Positions 15,313 to 20,191 of a stretch of DNA of 20,855 bases are shown piece after piece (position 1 is the first letter of the stretch; each line of letters opens with the position of its first letter). The translations under genes were made by a program, and so were the position numbers. This stretch comes from a virus. The stretch lies in the IMG/VR virus record IMGVR_UViG_3300046804_002572, positions 1 to 20,855 of that record. One strand, given 5' to 3'. The notes beneath the pieces were generated by a model. It saw nothing but the letters and a program-made list of their open reading frames with translations. It did no database searches and had not been told where the DNA came from.

Positions 15313-15840
15313 ATGGACGCACAAGAACTTCGCAATCTCCAAGAGGCATATATGGAAGTTGTTATGAATGAAGCAAAAGTTGATGATACTATGAGTGATT
15401 GGAAGAAACTTGATGCTCGTGACAAAAGACATACTGATAGATTAAGTCCAAGACAGAGAAGACATTTGGATATGAATGTTCGGTCTGGTGATATGAGTGT
15501 AAATCAAAATAGACAACAGGCACATAAACAAAGAAGAGGTAAAAGAAAGCCTGTTGCGAGAAGTATTGGTGGAGGTGGTTCTCACGGAAAGTATTATCAA
15601 GCATCAGTAGAGAAGAAAGCAAATAATATGAGTCCTGAAGATATAAAAAAGAAAAAAAGAGAAGATATGATGAGAAGAATGGGAAATGCTGCTGAGAGAC
15701 GGGGACTTTCTGACCATTATGACCTCTACGACATCATTCTCTCACACCTTCTTGATGAAGGATATGCTGAAACCCCAGAAGCAGCAGAAGCAATTATGGT
15801 GAATATGAGTGAAGAGTGGAGAGATAGTATTATTGGTTGA
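15313..15840 (+). CDS. Basic virion-type protein sharing a module with the 683 gene product
   Basis: A 175-aa protein. The acidic leader (MDAQELRNLQEAYMEVVMNE) parallels that of the 683-1840 product. The middle (35-130) is highly basic with many Arg/Lys/Gln/His residues (HKQRRGKRKPVARS). Residues 137-170 hold the shared module: DLYDIILSHLLDEGYAETPE followed by IMVNMSEEWRD. No enzyme motif is visible. The shared module, late promoter and composition suggest a virion or prohead-associated protein. The paralogy is seen directly; the role is inferred. Confidence 0.7.
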   Translation: MDAQELRNLQEAYMEVVMNEAKVDDTMSDWKKLDARDKRHTDRLSPRQRRHLDMNVRSGDMSVNQNRQQAHKQRRGKRKPVARSIGGGGSHGKYYQASVEKKANNMSPEDIKKKKREDMMRRMGNAAERRGLSDHYDLYDIILSHLLDEGYAETPEAAEAIMVNMSEEWRDSIIG

Positions 15841-15858
15841 TTTTCTTTTATACCTATT

Positions 15859-16008
15859 ATGACTCCAAAAATACTTTCGCAGGATTCCAATTATGATGAA
15901 TGGTGTGAACAGGAAATTATAAATGCTTATAAAGAAGCAGCAGAATGTGATGAGTTTATGTTTGGAGACTATGACTATTATAAAGAATGGATTGGTATAA
16001 GTACCTAA
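15859..16008 (+). CDS. Small acidic 49-aa protein
   Basis: Begins MTPKILSQDSNYDEWCEQEI and ends YYKEWIGIST. It is rich in Tyr, Trp, Asp and Glu with two Cys. It starts 18 nt after the previous stop and is followed by a terminator. No family is recognised; small size and position suggest an accessory protein. Confidence 0.5.
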   Translation: MTPKILSQDSNYDEWCEQEIINAYKEAAECDEFMFGDYDYYKEWIGIST

Positions 16009-16013
16009 AATAT

Positions 16014-16021
16014 TATAGATA
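16014..16021 (+). promoter_or_regulatory. Late-promoter-like box TATAGATA abutting a terminator
   Basis: TATAGATA differs from the late consensus by one base. It ends directly against the terminator hairpin at 16022, with ATG 16046 just beyond. The same geometry occurs at 17816 and 18392. Confidence 0.35.
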
Positions 16022-16045
16022 GGGGAGAGTAATCTCCCATTTTTT
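16022..16045 (+). terminator. Rho-independent terminator
   Basis: GGGAGA (16023-16028) and TCTCCC (16033-16038) enclose the stable tetraloop GTAA, followed by A and a T run that leads straight into ATG 16046. Confidence 0.85.
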
Positions 16046-16207
16046 ATGCCCAAAAATCAAATCAATAAAGAAGAACTAAAAGTTCGCATCTTAAAATTAA
16101 AAGACAAACTTTATAACGAACATATCAGACCTGAAATGGATATGAAAGGACTCGCTCATAAATATCTTAACGAAGTTCTTGATATTGTTAATGAGTATAG
16201 ATATTGA
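16046..16207 (+). CDS. Small conserved-looking 53-aa helical protein
   Basis: Begins MPKNQINKEELKVRILKLKD and ends LDIVNEYRY. It is charged and helical throughout. The ATG directly follows the terminator T tract, with no Shine-Dalgarno. The last 17 nt overlap the next gene. I associate this type of short protein with T4-like cyanophages, but its function is unknown. Confidence 0.6.
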   Translation: MPKNQINKEELKVRILKLKDKLYNEHIRPEMDMKGLAHKYLNEVLDIVNEYRY

Positions 16208-16634
16208 CTATGAAAATCCTTGGGTTTATAATGGAAATCCTTTCACTAGTTTAGATATTGGTGGTTATTATGGATTTGTATATTTGATAGAAAACAAATT
16301 AAATGGCAAAAAATATATTGGTAGAAAATATCTTTGGCAGTTTAGAACTCCAAAGGGCAAGAAGAAAAAAGTAAAATCAGAATCTAATTGGAAAGAATAC
16401 TATGGGTCTTGTCCAGAACTTAAAGAAGACATTGACAAATTTGGCAGAGAAAATTTTAGTAGAACTATCTTATCATTACATAAAACAAAGGGCAAAACAA
16501 ACTTTGGGGAGACCAGTCAACTCTTCAAAAACGATGTCCTCACAGAATCCCTTGACAATGGAGAACCAGCATTCTACAATAGCAACATCTTGGGACGGTT
16601 TTACCGAAAAGACTATTATGAATGCAACGACTGA
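16191..16634 (+). CDS. SegE-like GIY-YIG domain protein
   Basis: A 147-aa protein starting at ATG 16191, inside the previous gene; the open frame before it has no ATG. The GIY-YIG core is GFVYLIENKLNGKKYIGRKY (28-47), followed by KESNW-type residues and YYGSCPELKEDI (70-81), then ILSLHKTKGKTNFGE (93-107). This resembles the SegE subgroup of small phage GIY-YIG nucleases. Unlike the 14554 protein it has no NUMOD repeats, so it may be a non-mobile nuclease fixed in the genome. Both ends overlap neighbours (17 nt each), consistent with stable operon membership. Confidence 0.75.
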   Translation: MSIDIDYENPWVYNGNPFTSLDIGGYYGFVYLIENKLNGKKYIGRKYLWQFRTPKGKKKKVKSESNWKEYYGSCPELKEDIDKFGRENFSRTILSLHKTKGKTNFGETSQLFKNDVLTESLDNGEPAFYNSNILGRFYRKDYYECND

Positions 16635-16791
16635 AGATATTGTTGCTCATGTTAGATCGTGGTCTCTTGACCGTGCCTCTGATATGAGTGTGGATAAGGA
16701 GGATGCCCGTGCTATTCTTGCTGAGTTTTATGAATGGATTGAACCTGAAGATGATGAATTAGAAATTGTCTCTTTGGAACCAGAAAATTAA
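16618..16791 (+). CDS. Small acidic 57-aa protein
   Basis: Begins MNATTEDIVAHVRSWSLDRA and is strongly acidic at the end (EPEDDELEIVSLEPEN). The longer open frame from 16402 lies inside the SegE-like gene out of frame, so ATG 16618, with a 17-nt overlap, is preferred; ATG 16534 is an alternative. The function is unknown. Confidence 0.6.
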   Translation: MNATTEDIVAHVRSWSLDRASDMSVDKEDARAILAEFYEWIEPEDDELEIVSLEPEN

Positions 16792-16797
16792 TAAATA
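16790..16797 (+). promoter_or_regulatory. Late promoter box AATAAATA
   Basis: AATAAATA overlaps the stop of the previous ORF and lies 26 nt before ATG 16823. Confidence 0.6.
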
Positions 16798-16822
16798 TAT
16801 TTTTTTAATAATTGAAAAAAAA

Positions 16823-17005
16823 ATGACTGAACAGCAACAACATCTTGCAAATCTTTTAGAGCAGAGAACTCAATTGGATGCTCAAATTACACAAAATAGG
16901 GAACTTTTTTGGAAAGTTCAAGGAGCTATTGAGTACTTAACTCAAATTGGAGTTACTTTACCTGAACCCGAACAAGAAGAAACCCCTGAAGAAGTGGACT
17001 CTTGA
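16823..17005 (+). CDS. Small 60-aa coiled-coil protein
   Basis: Begins MTEQQQHLANLLEQRTQLDA, continues QGAIEYLTQIGVTLPEP and ends in an acidic tail (EEETPEEVDS-like). The N-terminal 40 residues are heptad-like. ATG 16823 follows a late box by 26 nt; the in-frame upstream codons include no ATG. I recall this as a recurring short cyanophage protein of unknown function. Confidence 0.65.
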   Translation: MTEQQQHLANLLEQRTQLDAQITQNRELFWKVQGAIEYLTQIGVTLPEPEQEETPEEVDS

Positions 17006-17030
17006 CAAAATCTAAATAAAAACTTATAAT
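17002..17030 (+). promoter_or_regulatory. Perfect consensus sigma70 promoter with an embedded late box
   Basis: TTGACA (17002-17007), 17 nt, TATAAT (17025-17030). The spacer contains CTAAATA (17012-17018), a late-promoter variant. The -35 overlaps the stop of the 16823 gene. The predicted start near 17037 is just before a terminator hairpin, so most transcripts may end at once unless the hairpin is bypassed. Confidence 0.7.
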
Positions 17031-17038
17031 GTCTATAA

Positions 17039-17060
17039 CCCACTCAAAAAGTGGGTTTTT
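17039..17060 (+). terminator. Rho-independent terminator
   Basis: CCCACT (17039-17044) pairs with AGTGGG (17050-17055) around loop CAAAA, followed by five T. It ends the small-gene cluster before the lysozyme gene. Confidence 0.85.
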
Positions 17061-17072
17061 CGCTATGAGAAA

Positions 17073-17153
17073 GTGAGTGAAATTAGAGCCGTGGAAGATG
17101 CCCTTCGAGAGTTGGGTGTACCCCTCTTCTATACGGATGTAGAGTTCAATTAA
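17073..17153 (+). CDS. Possible 26-aa micropeptide or gene remnant
   Basis: From GTG 17073 the frame reads VSEIRAVEDALRELGVPLFY and ends VEFN, a protein-like amphipathic sequence. The frame stays open upstream through the terminator hairpin to 17016 without an ATG. It may be a tiny leader peptide ahead of the lysozyme gene or a decayed gene end. Confidence 0.25.
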   Translation: MSEIRAVEDALRELGVPLFYTDVEFN

Positions 17154-17158
17154 TTTTA

Positions 17159-17791
17159 ATGCAAAACATCTTTACTGTAGCCCTTCCCCTTCTGGCATCG
17201 GTTACAACCAATGTGGCAACACTGCCTGTATTTCCTCCTTTGACGACGCCTCCAGCGCCGTTTTCTGTTATTAAGGAGTTTGAAGTTACGACAGCGACCA
17301 AAGAGGTTGCTCCCGAAAAGCCAAAAGAGAAAAGGCTAATTTGTAAAGGGTGTTCGGAATATGAGCAACTTGCTGTGGATTATTTCCAAGAGCAAGGAAT
17401 TAAAGACAGAAACGCCCTTGCTACTATCCTGGGCAATATTAAGCAGGAATCTATGTTCGTGCCTAATATCTGCGAAGGTGGTAGTAGGACCAGTTATCAT
17501 AACTGCGGACGTGGTTATGGTCTGATCCAATGGACATCTGCCGATCGTTATTATGGATTGGGTGATTTTGCTAAGAAGTATGGTGGTTCTCCATCAGAAC
17601 TTCGCACGCAACTTCGTTATCTAACGACTGAAGTTCAATGGCAACGTATCGAAGACAGGATGAAAACTCCTGGTAAGTCTATTGATCGTTACATGGACTA
17701 TGCGTATAGTTGGATTGGTTGGGGGCATCATGGTGCTCGCACTTCATATGCTTATGATTATGCTTCCAAACTGATCACGGTAGAGGTTTGA
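17159..17791 (+). CDS. Exported phage lysozyme (tail-lysozyme family), candidate endolysin
   Basis: A 210-aa protein. The N-terminus (MQNIFTVALPLLASVTTNVA) is a hydrophobic signal or anchor sequence, followed by a Pro/Thr-rich linker (21-57). The catalytic domain (about 65-205) has LGNIKQESMF at 91-100 with E97 as the likely catalytic Glu, and GYGLIQWTSADRYYGLGDF (119-137), hallmarks of phage tail-lysozyme-like peptidoglycan hydrolases. Cysteines C62, C65, C105 and C116 could form disulfides outside the cytoplasm. The export signal suggests a Sec-released endolysin as well as a tail enzyme; the sequence alone cannot choose. The next but one gene is a small membrane-anchored protein, so this may be a lysis module. 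Confidence 0.8.
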   Translation: MQNIFTVALPLLASVTTNVATLPVFPPLTTPPAPFSVIKEFEVTTATKEVAPEKPKEKRLICKGCSEYEQLAVDYFQEQGIKDRNALATILGNIKQESMFVPNICEGGSRTSYHNCGRGYGLIQWTSADRYYGLGDFAKKYGGSPSELRTQLRYLTTEVQWQRIEDRMKTPGKSIDRYMDYAYSWIGWGHHGARTSYAYDYASKLITVEV

Positions 17792-17815
17792 TAAAATAGA
17801 ATATAACAACTGAAT

Positions 17816-17823
17816 AATAAATA
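17816..17823 (+). promoter_or_regulatory. Late promoter box AATAAATA abutting a terminator
   Basis: AATAAATA lies 2 nt before the hairpin at 17826 and 37 nt before ATG 17860. A T4-type late start, about 6 nt past the box, falls within the hairpin's 5' arm. Confidence 0.6.
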
Positions 17824-17825
17824 AT

Positions 17826-17853
17826 GGGGAGTGCTGCAGACCTCCCCTTTTTT
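17826..17853 (+). terminator. Rho-independent terminator upstream of the HNH-like gene
   Basis: GGGGAG (17826-17831) pairs with CTCCCC (17842-17847), followed by six T. It should stop transcription arriving from the lysozyme gene, just before ATG 17860. Confidence 0.8.
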
Positions 17854-17859
17854 AGTAGA

Positions 17860-18393
17860 ATGAAAACATTTAAAGAGTTTATAATAGAAGCATCTAGAGA
17901 AGAAGCTGAAAAGAAAAGACTTGCAAAAGATAATCCCGATGAATGGAGAGTTAGAAATACTGGCGGGGGTAAATGGACTACAAAAAGAAAATCTTCAATA
18001 CAGGGGCAAGGTGAAAGAAGATCGCAAAATTTAAGAGCAATAAGTAAGAAAGAATTGGAAGATCATGCTAAGAGAAATCTTCATCCAAGTCCTTCAACAA
18101 CAGCGAATAAGGCATTAAAAATTGAAAGAGAAAGAAAGAAAAAGCAAAGAGAAGAAGCACAAAATAAATCAAGAGAAACTGGAAGACAGCATGATGTAGA
18201 TCATATACAGGCGCAAGCAAATAGAAAAGGACATTCTGATAGGTGGCATAGAATACATCCAGGAGATGCTTCTGATAATAGAAGAGTTATTCCTCAATCA
18301 GATAATCTAACTAAAAATTCAAAAGATACTGGCGGAAAGAAAACTACAAGAGCATCGGTTATCAGAAAAGCACTTATGAGGGCGAGGGGATAA
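17860..18393 (+). CDS. HNH-like nuclease with a T4-type capsid-targeting N-terminus
   Basis: A 177-aa, very basic protein. Residues 1-11 (MKTFKEFIIEA) nearly match the T4 internal-protein targeting peptide, cleaved by gp21 after the Glu. A charged helical middle follows (12-105). The putative nuclease site is HDVDHIQAQA (111-120; D114, H115), then RIHPGDASDNRRVIP (131-145; H133, N140) and SDNLTKN (147-153), a DH...N...N pattern of His-Me finger type. ATG 17860 is chosen because the alternative at 17824 lies in the terminator hairpin and would bury the leader. No Shine-Dalgarno is seen. Packaging into the head and injection into the host are inferred from the leader; nuclease function is inferred from the motif. 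Confidence 0.7.
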   Translation: MKTFKEFIIEASREEAEKKRLAKDNPDEWRVRNTGGGKWTTKRKSSIQGQGERRSQNLRAISKKELEDHAKRNLHPSPSTTANKALKIERERKKKQREEAQNKSRETGRQHDVDHIQAQANRKGHSDRWHRIHPGDASDNRRVIPQSDNLTKNSKDTGGKKTTRASVIRKALMRARG

Positions 18394-18399
18394 TAAATA
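18392..18399 (+). promoter_or_regulatory. Late promoter box AATAAATA abutting a terminator
   Basis: AATAAATA overlaps the stop of the HNH-like gene and touches the hairpin starting at 18400; ATG 18429 lies 30 nt downstream. A late start near 18405 would remove most of the 5' arm. Confidence 0.6.
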
Positions 18400-18428
18400 G
18401 AGGAGAGCGGTTGCTACTCCTCTTTTTT
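18400..18428 (+). terminator. Rho-independent terminator abutting a start codon
   Basis: GAGGAG (18400-18405) pairs with CTCCTC (18417-18422), then six T run into ATG 18429. Confidence 0.8.
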
Positions 18429-18872
18429 ATGTTTAATTTTAACTTCGGAAAGAAGAAACCAGATAGGAAGCAGATAATCCTTATAAGCGTCATACTCAGT
18501 GGTATCGTAGCAACCCTCTCCCAATGCACAGGAGCGCCCCAGGAGCGCCTCTGGGACCTTCTAGACGAGGTTCAGAGGACTCTGTTCCCTCAGACCATAA
18601 TCAATGATGTCCTGCTCCAAGACCCTGGCGTAGTGGATAGGAGGGTCAAGAGGGATGTGGATAAAGCAATCAGAGAGTATGAACGCTTGACAAAGGACTC
18701 AGAACCACCTAGAGTACCTTTGCCACGGTTGATTGAGAAAGCTCCAGATAAAGCTTTATGTTATACTAAAGAATGCTTAAGTCTTGGTGGAGAAATGAGA
18801 CTCTGTGCTCCTTGGGTTCCAGATTGTGTAGGAGGTACTGAATTTGATATTGACAAAAGACAAGAGAAGTAG
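18429..18872 (+). CDS. Small membrane-anchored protein of unknown function
   Basis: A 147-aa protein. The basic N-terminus (FGKKKPDRK) precedes a membrane helix at about 15-32 (QIILISVILSGIVATLSQC), giving an N-in anchor with the rest outside. C33 follows SQ, which does not make a proper lipobox. The exported part is charged, with four Cys near the end (CYTKECLSLGG then CAPWVPDC), suggesting disulfides. Position two genes after the lysozyme suggests a lysis or cell-envelope role such as a spanin-like protein, without sequence proof. The first two-thirds are notably GC-richer and use AGG and CTC/CTG codons, unlike neighbouring genes. The long frame from TTG 18411 is rejected because it starts in the terminator. 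Confidence 0.65.
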   Translation: MFNFNFGKKKPDRKQIILISVILSGIVATLSQCTGAPQERLWDLLDEVQRTLFPQTIINDVLLQDPGVVDRRVKRDVDKAIREYERLTKDSEPPRVPLPRLIEKAPDKALCYTKECLSLGGEMRLCAPWVPDCVGGTEFDIDKRQEK

Positions 18873-19081
18873 TATTATTTCTAAGTCGTGGTTCAGGTTT
18901 TAAGATAGAATCCAGTGGGGCATCTATTGAAAGAACTTGATTTGGTCTCACAAACACACGACACTTGACAATCCAAGCAAGACCTGCTATGATTGTCTCA
19001 TGAGTTTTGAAGGTCCAAACTTCATGTAAACCTCACCCCTCCCATGCCTCTCATAGAAGCACAAACAGGGAGGTCTCTTAT
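18873..19081 (+). other. Non-coding region with tRNA promoter and structured leader
   Basis: No convincing ORF. It contains the promoter at 18965-18993. The predicted leader from about 19000 to 19081 has two inverted repeats: TGAAG/CTTCA at 19008-19024 and CCTCCC/GGGAGG at 19038-19073. These may be processing or protection structures for the tRNA-Arg transcript. Confidence 0.4.
18965..18993 (+). promoter_or_regulatory. Sigma70-type promoter for tRNA-Arg
   Basis: TTGACA (18965-18970), 17-nt spacer, TATGAT (18988-18993), then TGTCT. The module CACTTGACAAT ... TATGATTGTCT is repeated almost exactly at 19902-19937 ahead of tRNA-Gly. Confidence 0.75.
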
Positions 19082-19154
19082 GGGGCAGCAGCATGACGGA
19101 TCATGCACCATCCTTCTAAGATGTAAGATGGGGGTTCAAATCCCTCCTGCCCTG
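19082..19154 (+). tRNA. tRNA-Arg (anticodon TCT)
   Basis: Acceptor GGGGCAG/CTGCCCT with one G-U pair, D arm GCAT/ATGC, anticodon loop CTTCTAA (TCT) in stem CCATC/GATGT with one terminal mismatch, T arm GGGGG/CCCTC around TTCAAAT. It reads AGA, a frequent Arg codon in these phage genes. CCA is not encoded. Confidence 0.85.
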
Positions 19155-19170
19155 TTTAATAGATAAATGT

Positions 19171-19178
19171 TATAAATA
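19171..19178 (+). promoter_or_regulatory. Consensus late promoter TATAAATA
   Basis: TATAAATA lies 23 nt before ATG 19201 and gives the HNH gene late expression within an otherwise sigma70-driven tRNA island. Confidence 0.65.
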
Positions 19179-19200
19179 ATAGTATATTTCCTTTGGACTA

Positions 19201-19761
19201 ATGGATAAACAAAAGTTAATAGATTATATTGAAAGTGGGATGTCAACTACTCAAATATCAAAGTTAGAAAACAAAGGTAAAACGACTATCAGATATTGGT
19301 TAGATAAGTATGAATTAAAAACAAAAAATAAATCCTTTAAGGAAGGATATGTAGAAAATCCTATTTTAAGGATAAATGGAAAACCAATTCAATCTTGTGC
19401 TAAATGTGGAATTTCTTTAAATGAAGAAACTGGATATTGGAGAGAAAGTAAAAAAATATGGCAGGGAAATTGTAAAAAATGTCACAACAGTTATAATGCC
19501 GACAGGTGGAAAAATAGTAAAAAGAAAGCAGTTGAATATAAAGGAGGTAAATGTGAAAAATGCGGATACAATAAATGTATTGATGCTTTAGAATTTCATC
19601 ATACAGACCCAACACAAAAAGATAAAAATTTTGGGAATATGAAATTAAGAAAATGGGAAGACCAGAAAAAAGAACTTGATAAGTGCATATGTGTATGTGC
19701 TAATTGCCACAGAGAAATACACTCAGAACTTAGGCTTGACACCACACAAGAATTGGTGTAA
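19201..19761 (+). CDS. HNH homing-type endonuclease with HTH and zinc sites, inside the tRNA island
   Basis: A 186-aa protein. The N-terminal helix-turn-helix (about 12-38, STTQISKLENKGKTTIRYWL) precedes a zinc site CAKCG (66, 69) with CKKC (91, 94). The C-terminal HNH domain has CEKCGYNKC (118-126), EFHHTDP (131-137) and CANCHREIH (166-174), which pairs structural cysteines with H133/H134, N168 and H174. This is a typical free-standing phage HNH endonuclease. It sits between tRNA-Arg and tRNA-Leu. The last 26 nt hold the promoter of the downstream tRNAs. Its AT-rich composition matches the other mobile genes here. Confidence 0.88.
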   Translation: MDKQKLIDYIESGMSTTQISKLENKGKTTIRYWLDKYELKTKNKSFKEGYVENPILRINGKPIQSCAKCGISLNEETGYWRESKKIWQGNCKKCHNSYNADRWKNSKKKAVEYKGGKCEKCGYNKCIDALEFHHTDPTQKDKNFGNMKLRKWEDQKKELDKCICVCANCHREIHSELRLDTTQELV

Positions 19762-19764
19762 TAT
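19736..19764 (+). promoter_or_regulatory. Sigma70-type promoter for the Leu-tRNA unit
   Basis: TTGACA (19736-19741), 17-nt spacer, TAATAT (19759-19764), overlapping the end of the HNH gene. The expected start at about 19771 coincides with the first base of a structured leader. Confidence 0.65.
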
Positions 19765-19770
19765 ATAAAA

Positions 19771-19815
19771 GTGATAGAGGGTAAGTCCCTGTTATATCCT
19801 TATGAGGTATATCAC
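19771..19815 (+). ncRNA. Putative structured 5' leader RNA (three-way junction)
   Basis: GTGATA (19771-19776) pairs with TATCAC (19810-19815), enclosing a hairpin AGGG/CCCT (19778-19790) and a weaker one TATC/GGTA (19795-19809). It starts at the predicted transcription start. It could protect the tRNA transcript or be a tRNA remnant. Manual folding only. Confidence 0.3.
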
Positions 19816-19829
19816 ACTTACTCCATCTT

Positions 19830-19902
19830 GCCCTTGTATTCCAACGGTAGAGAAAGTGGACTTAGAATCCATACAGTGTAAGTTCGAATCTTACCAGGGG
19901 CA
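19830..19902 (+). tRNA. tRNA with Leu anticodon (TAG) and short variable loop
   Basis: Acceptor GCCCTTG/CAGGGGC with one G-U pair, weak D stem TTC/GAA, anticodon arm GTGGA-CTTAGAA-TCCAT (anticodon TAG), variable region ACAGT of only 5 nt, T arm GTAAG/CTTAC around TTCGAAT, discriminator A. Bacterial Leu tRNAs normally have a long variable arm, so this class I shape is odd. Confidence 0.8.
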
Positions 19903-19903
19903 C

Positions 19904-19932
19904 TTGACAATTAAACTAAAATAGTTTATGAT
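19904..19932 (+). promoter_or_regulatory. Sigma70-type promoter between tRNA-Leu and tRNA-Gly
   Basis: TTGACA (19904-19909), 17-nt spacer, TATGAT (19927-19932), then TGTCT. The predicted start near 19939 is a few bases before tRNA-Gly. Confidence 0.75.
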
Positions 19933-19942
19933 TGTCTTATAT

Positions 19943-20013
19943 GCGGGTATAGTTTAGGGGTAAAATGCCATCCTTCCAAGTTGGAGTCACCGGTTCGATT
20001 CCGGTTACCCGCT
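19943..20013 (+). tRNA. tRNA-Gly (anticodon TCC)
   Basis: Acceptor GCGGGTA/TACCCGC, D loop with AGGGGTAAAA, anticodon loop CTTCCAA (TCC) in stem CCATC/GTTGG with one T-T mismatch, T arm ACCGG/CCGGT around TTCGATT, discriminator T. At 71 nt it is typical of Gly tRNAs. Confidence 0.88.
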
Positions 20014-20015
20014 TA

Positions 20016-20087
20016 CCTCTGGTAGTCTATTGGTAAGGACAGGCAGACAATGCACTTGGAAACTAGGTTCGATTCCCAGACAGAGGA
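20016..20087 (+). pseudogene. Degenerate tRNA-like sequence
   Basis: CCTCTG (20016-20021) pairs with CAGAGG (20081-20086), a D arm GTC/GAC with TATTGGTAAG is present, and a T arm CTAGG/CCCAG surrounds TTCGATT with one mismatch. Length is right for a tRNA (72 nt), but no 5-bp anticodon stem with T33 can be formed in the middle, so no identity can be assigned. It is either a decayed tRNA or an unusual one. Confidence 0.5.
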
Positions 20088-20090
20088 CAC

Positions 20091-20163
20091 GGGAGCATAG
20101 CTCAGCGGTAGCAGCGTCTGCTTTACACGCAGAATGTCGGGGGTTCGAATCCCTCTGCTCCCA
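20091..20163 (+). tRNA. tRNA-Val (anticodon TAC)
   Basis: Acceptor GGGAGCA/TGCTCCC, anticodon stem TCTGC/GCAGA around TTTACAC (TAC), T arm with TTCGAAT, discriminator A. It starts 3 nt after the tRNA-like unit and is probably co-transcribed from the 19904 promoter. Confidence 0.92.
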
Positions 20164-20166
20164 CTT

Positions 20167-20174
20167 GATAAATA
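20167..20174 (+). promoter_or_regulatory. Late promoter box GATAAATA
   Basis: GATAAATA starts 4 nt after tRNA-Val and lies 18 nt before ATG 20192. Confidence 0.55.
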
Positions 20175-20191
20175 ATTACAAAAAGAGTATA

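Noticed and set aside
16402-16617. Upstream part of the frame leading into the 57-aa acidic protein
   Set aside because: It lies out of frame inside the SegE-like gene and does not look like protein; ATG 16618 is preferred.
19008-19024. TGAAG-GTCCAAA-CTTCA as a tRNA-Trp anticodon arm
   Set aside because: The loop fits, but no acceptor, D or T arm surrounds it; it is kept only as a leader hairpin.
20030-20191. N-terminal extension of the Dps-like gene through tRNA genes
   Set aside because: The extension is tRNA sequence; Dps similarity begins at ATG 20192.
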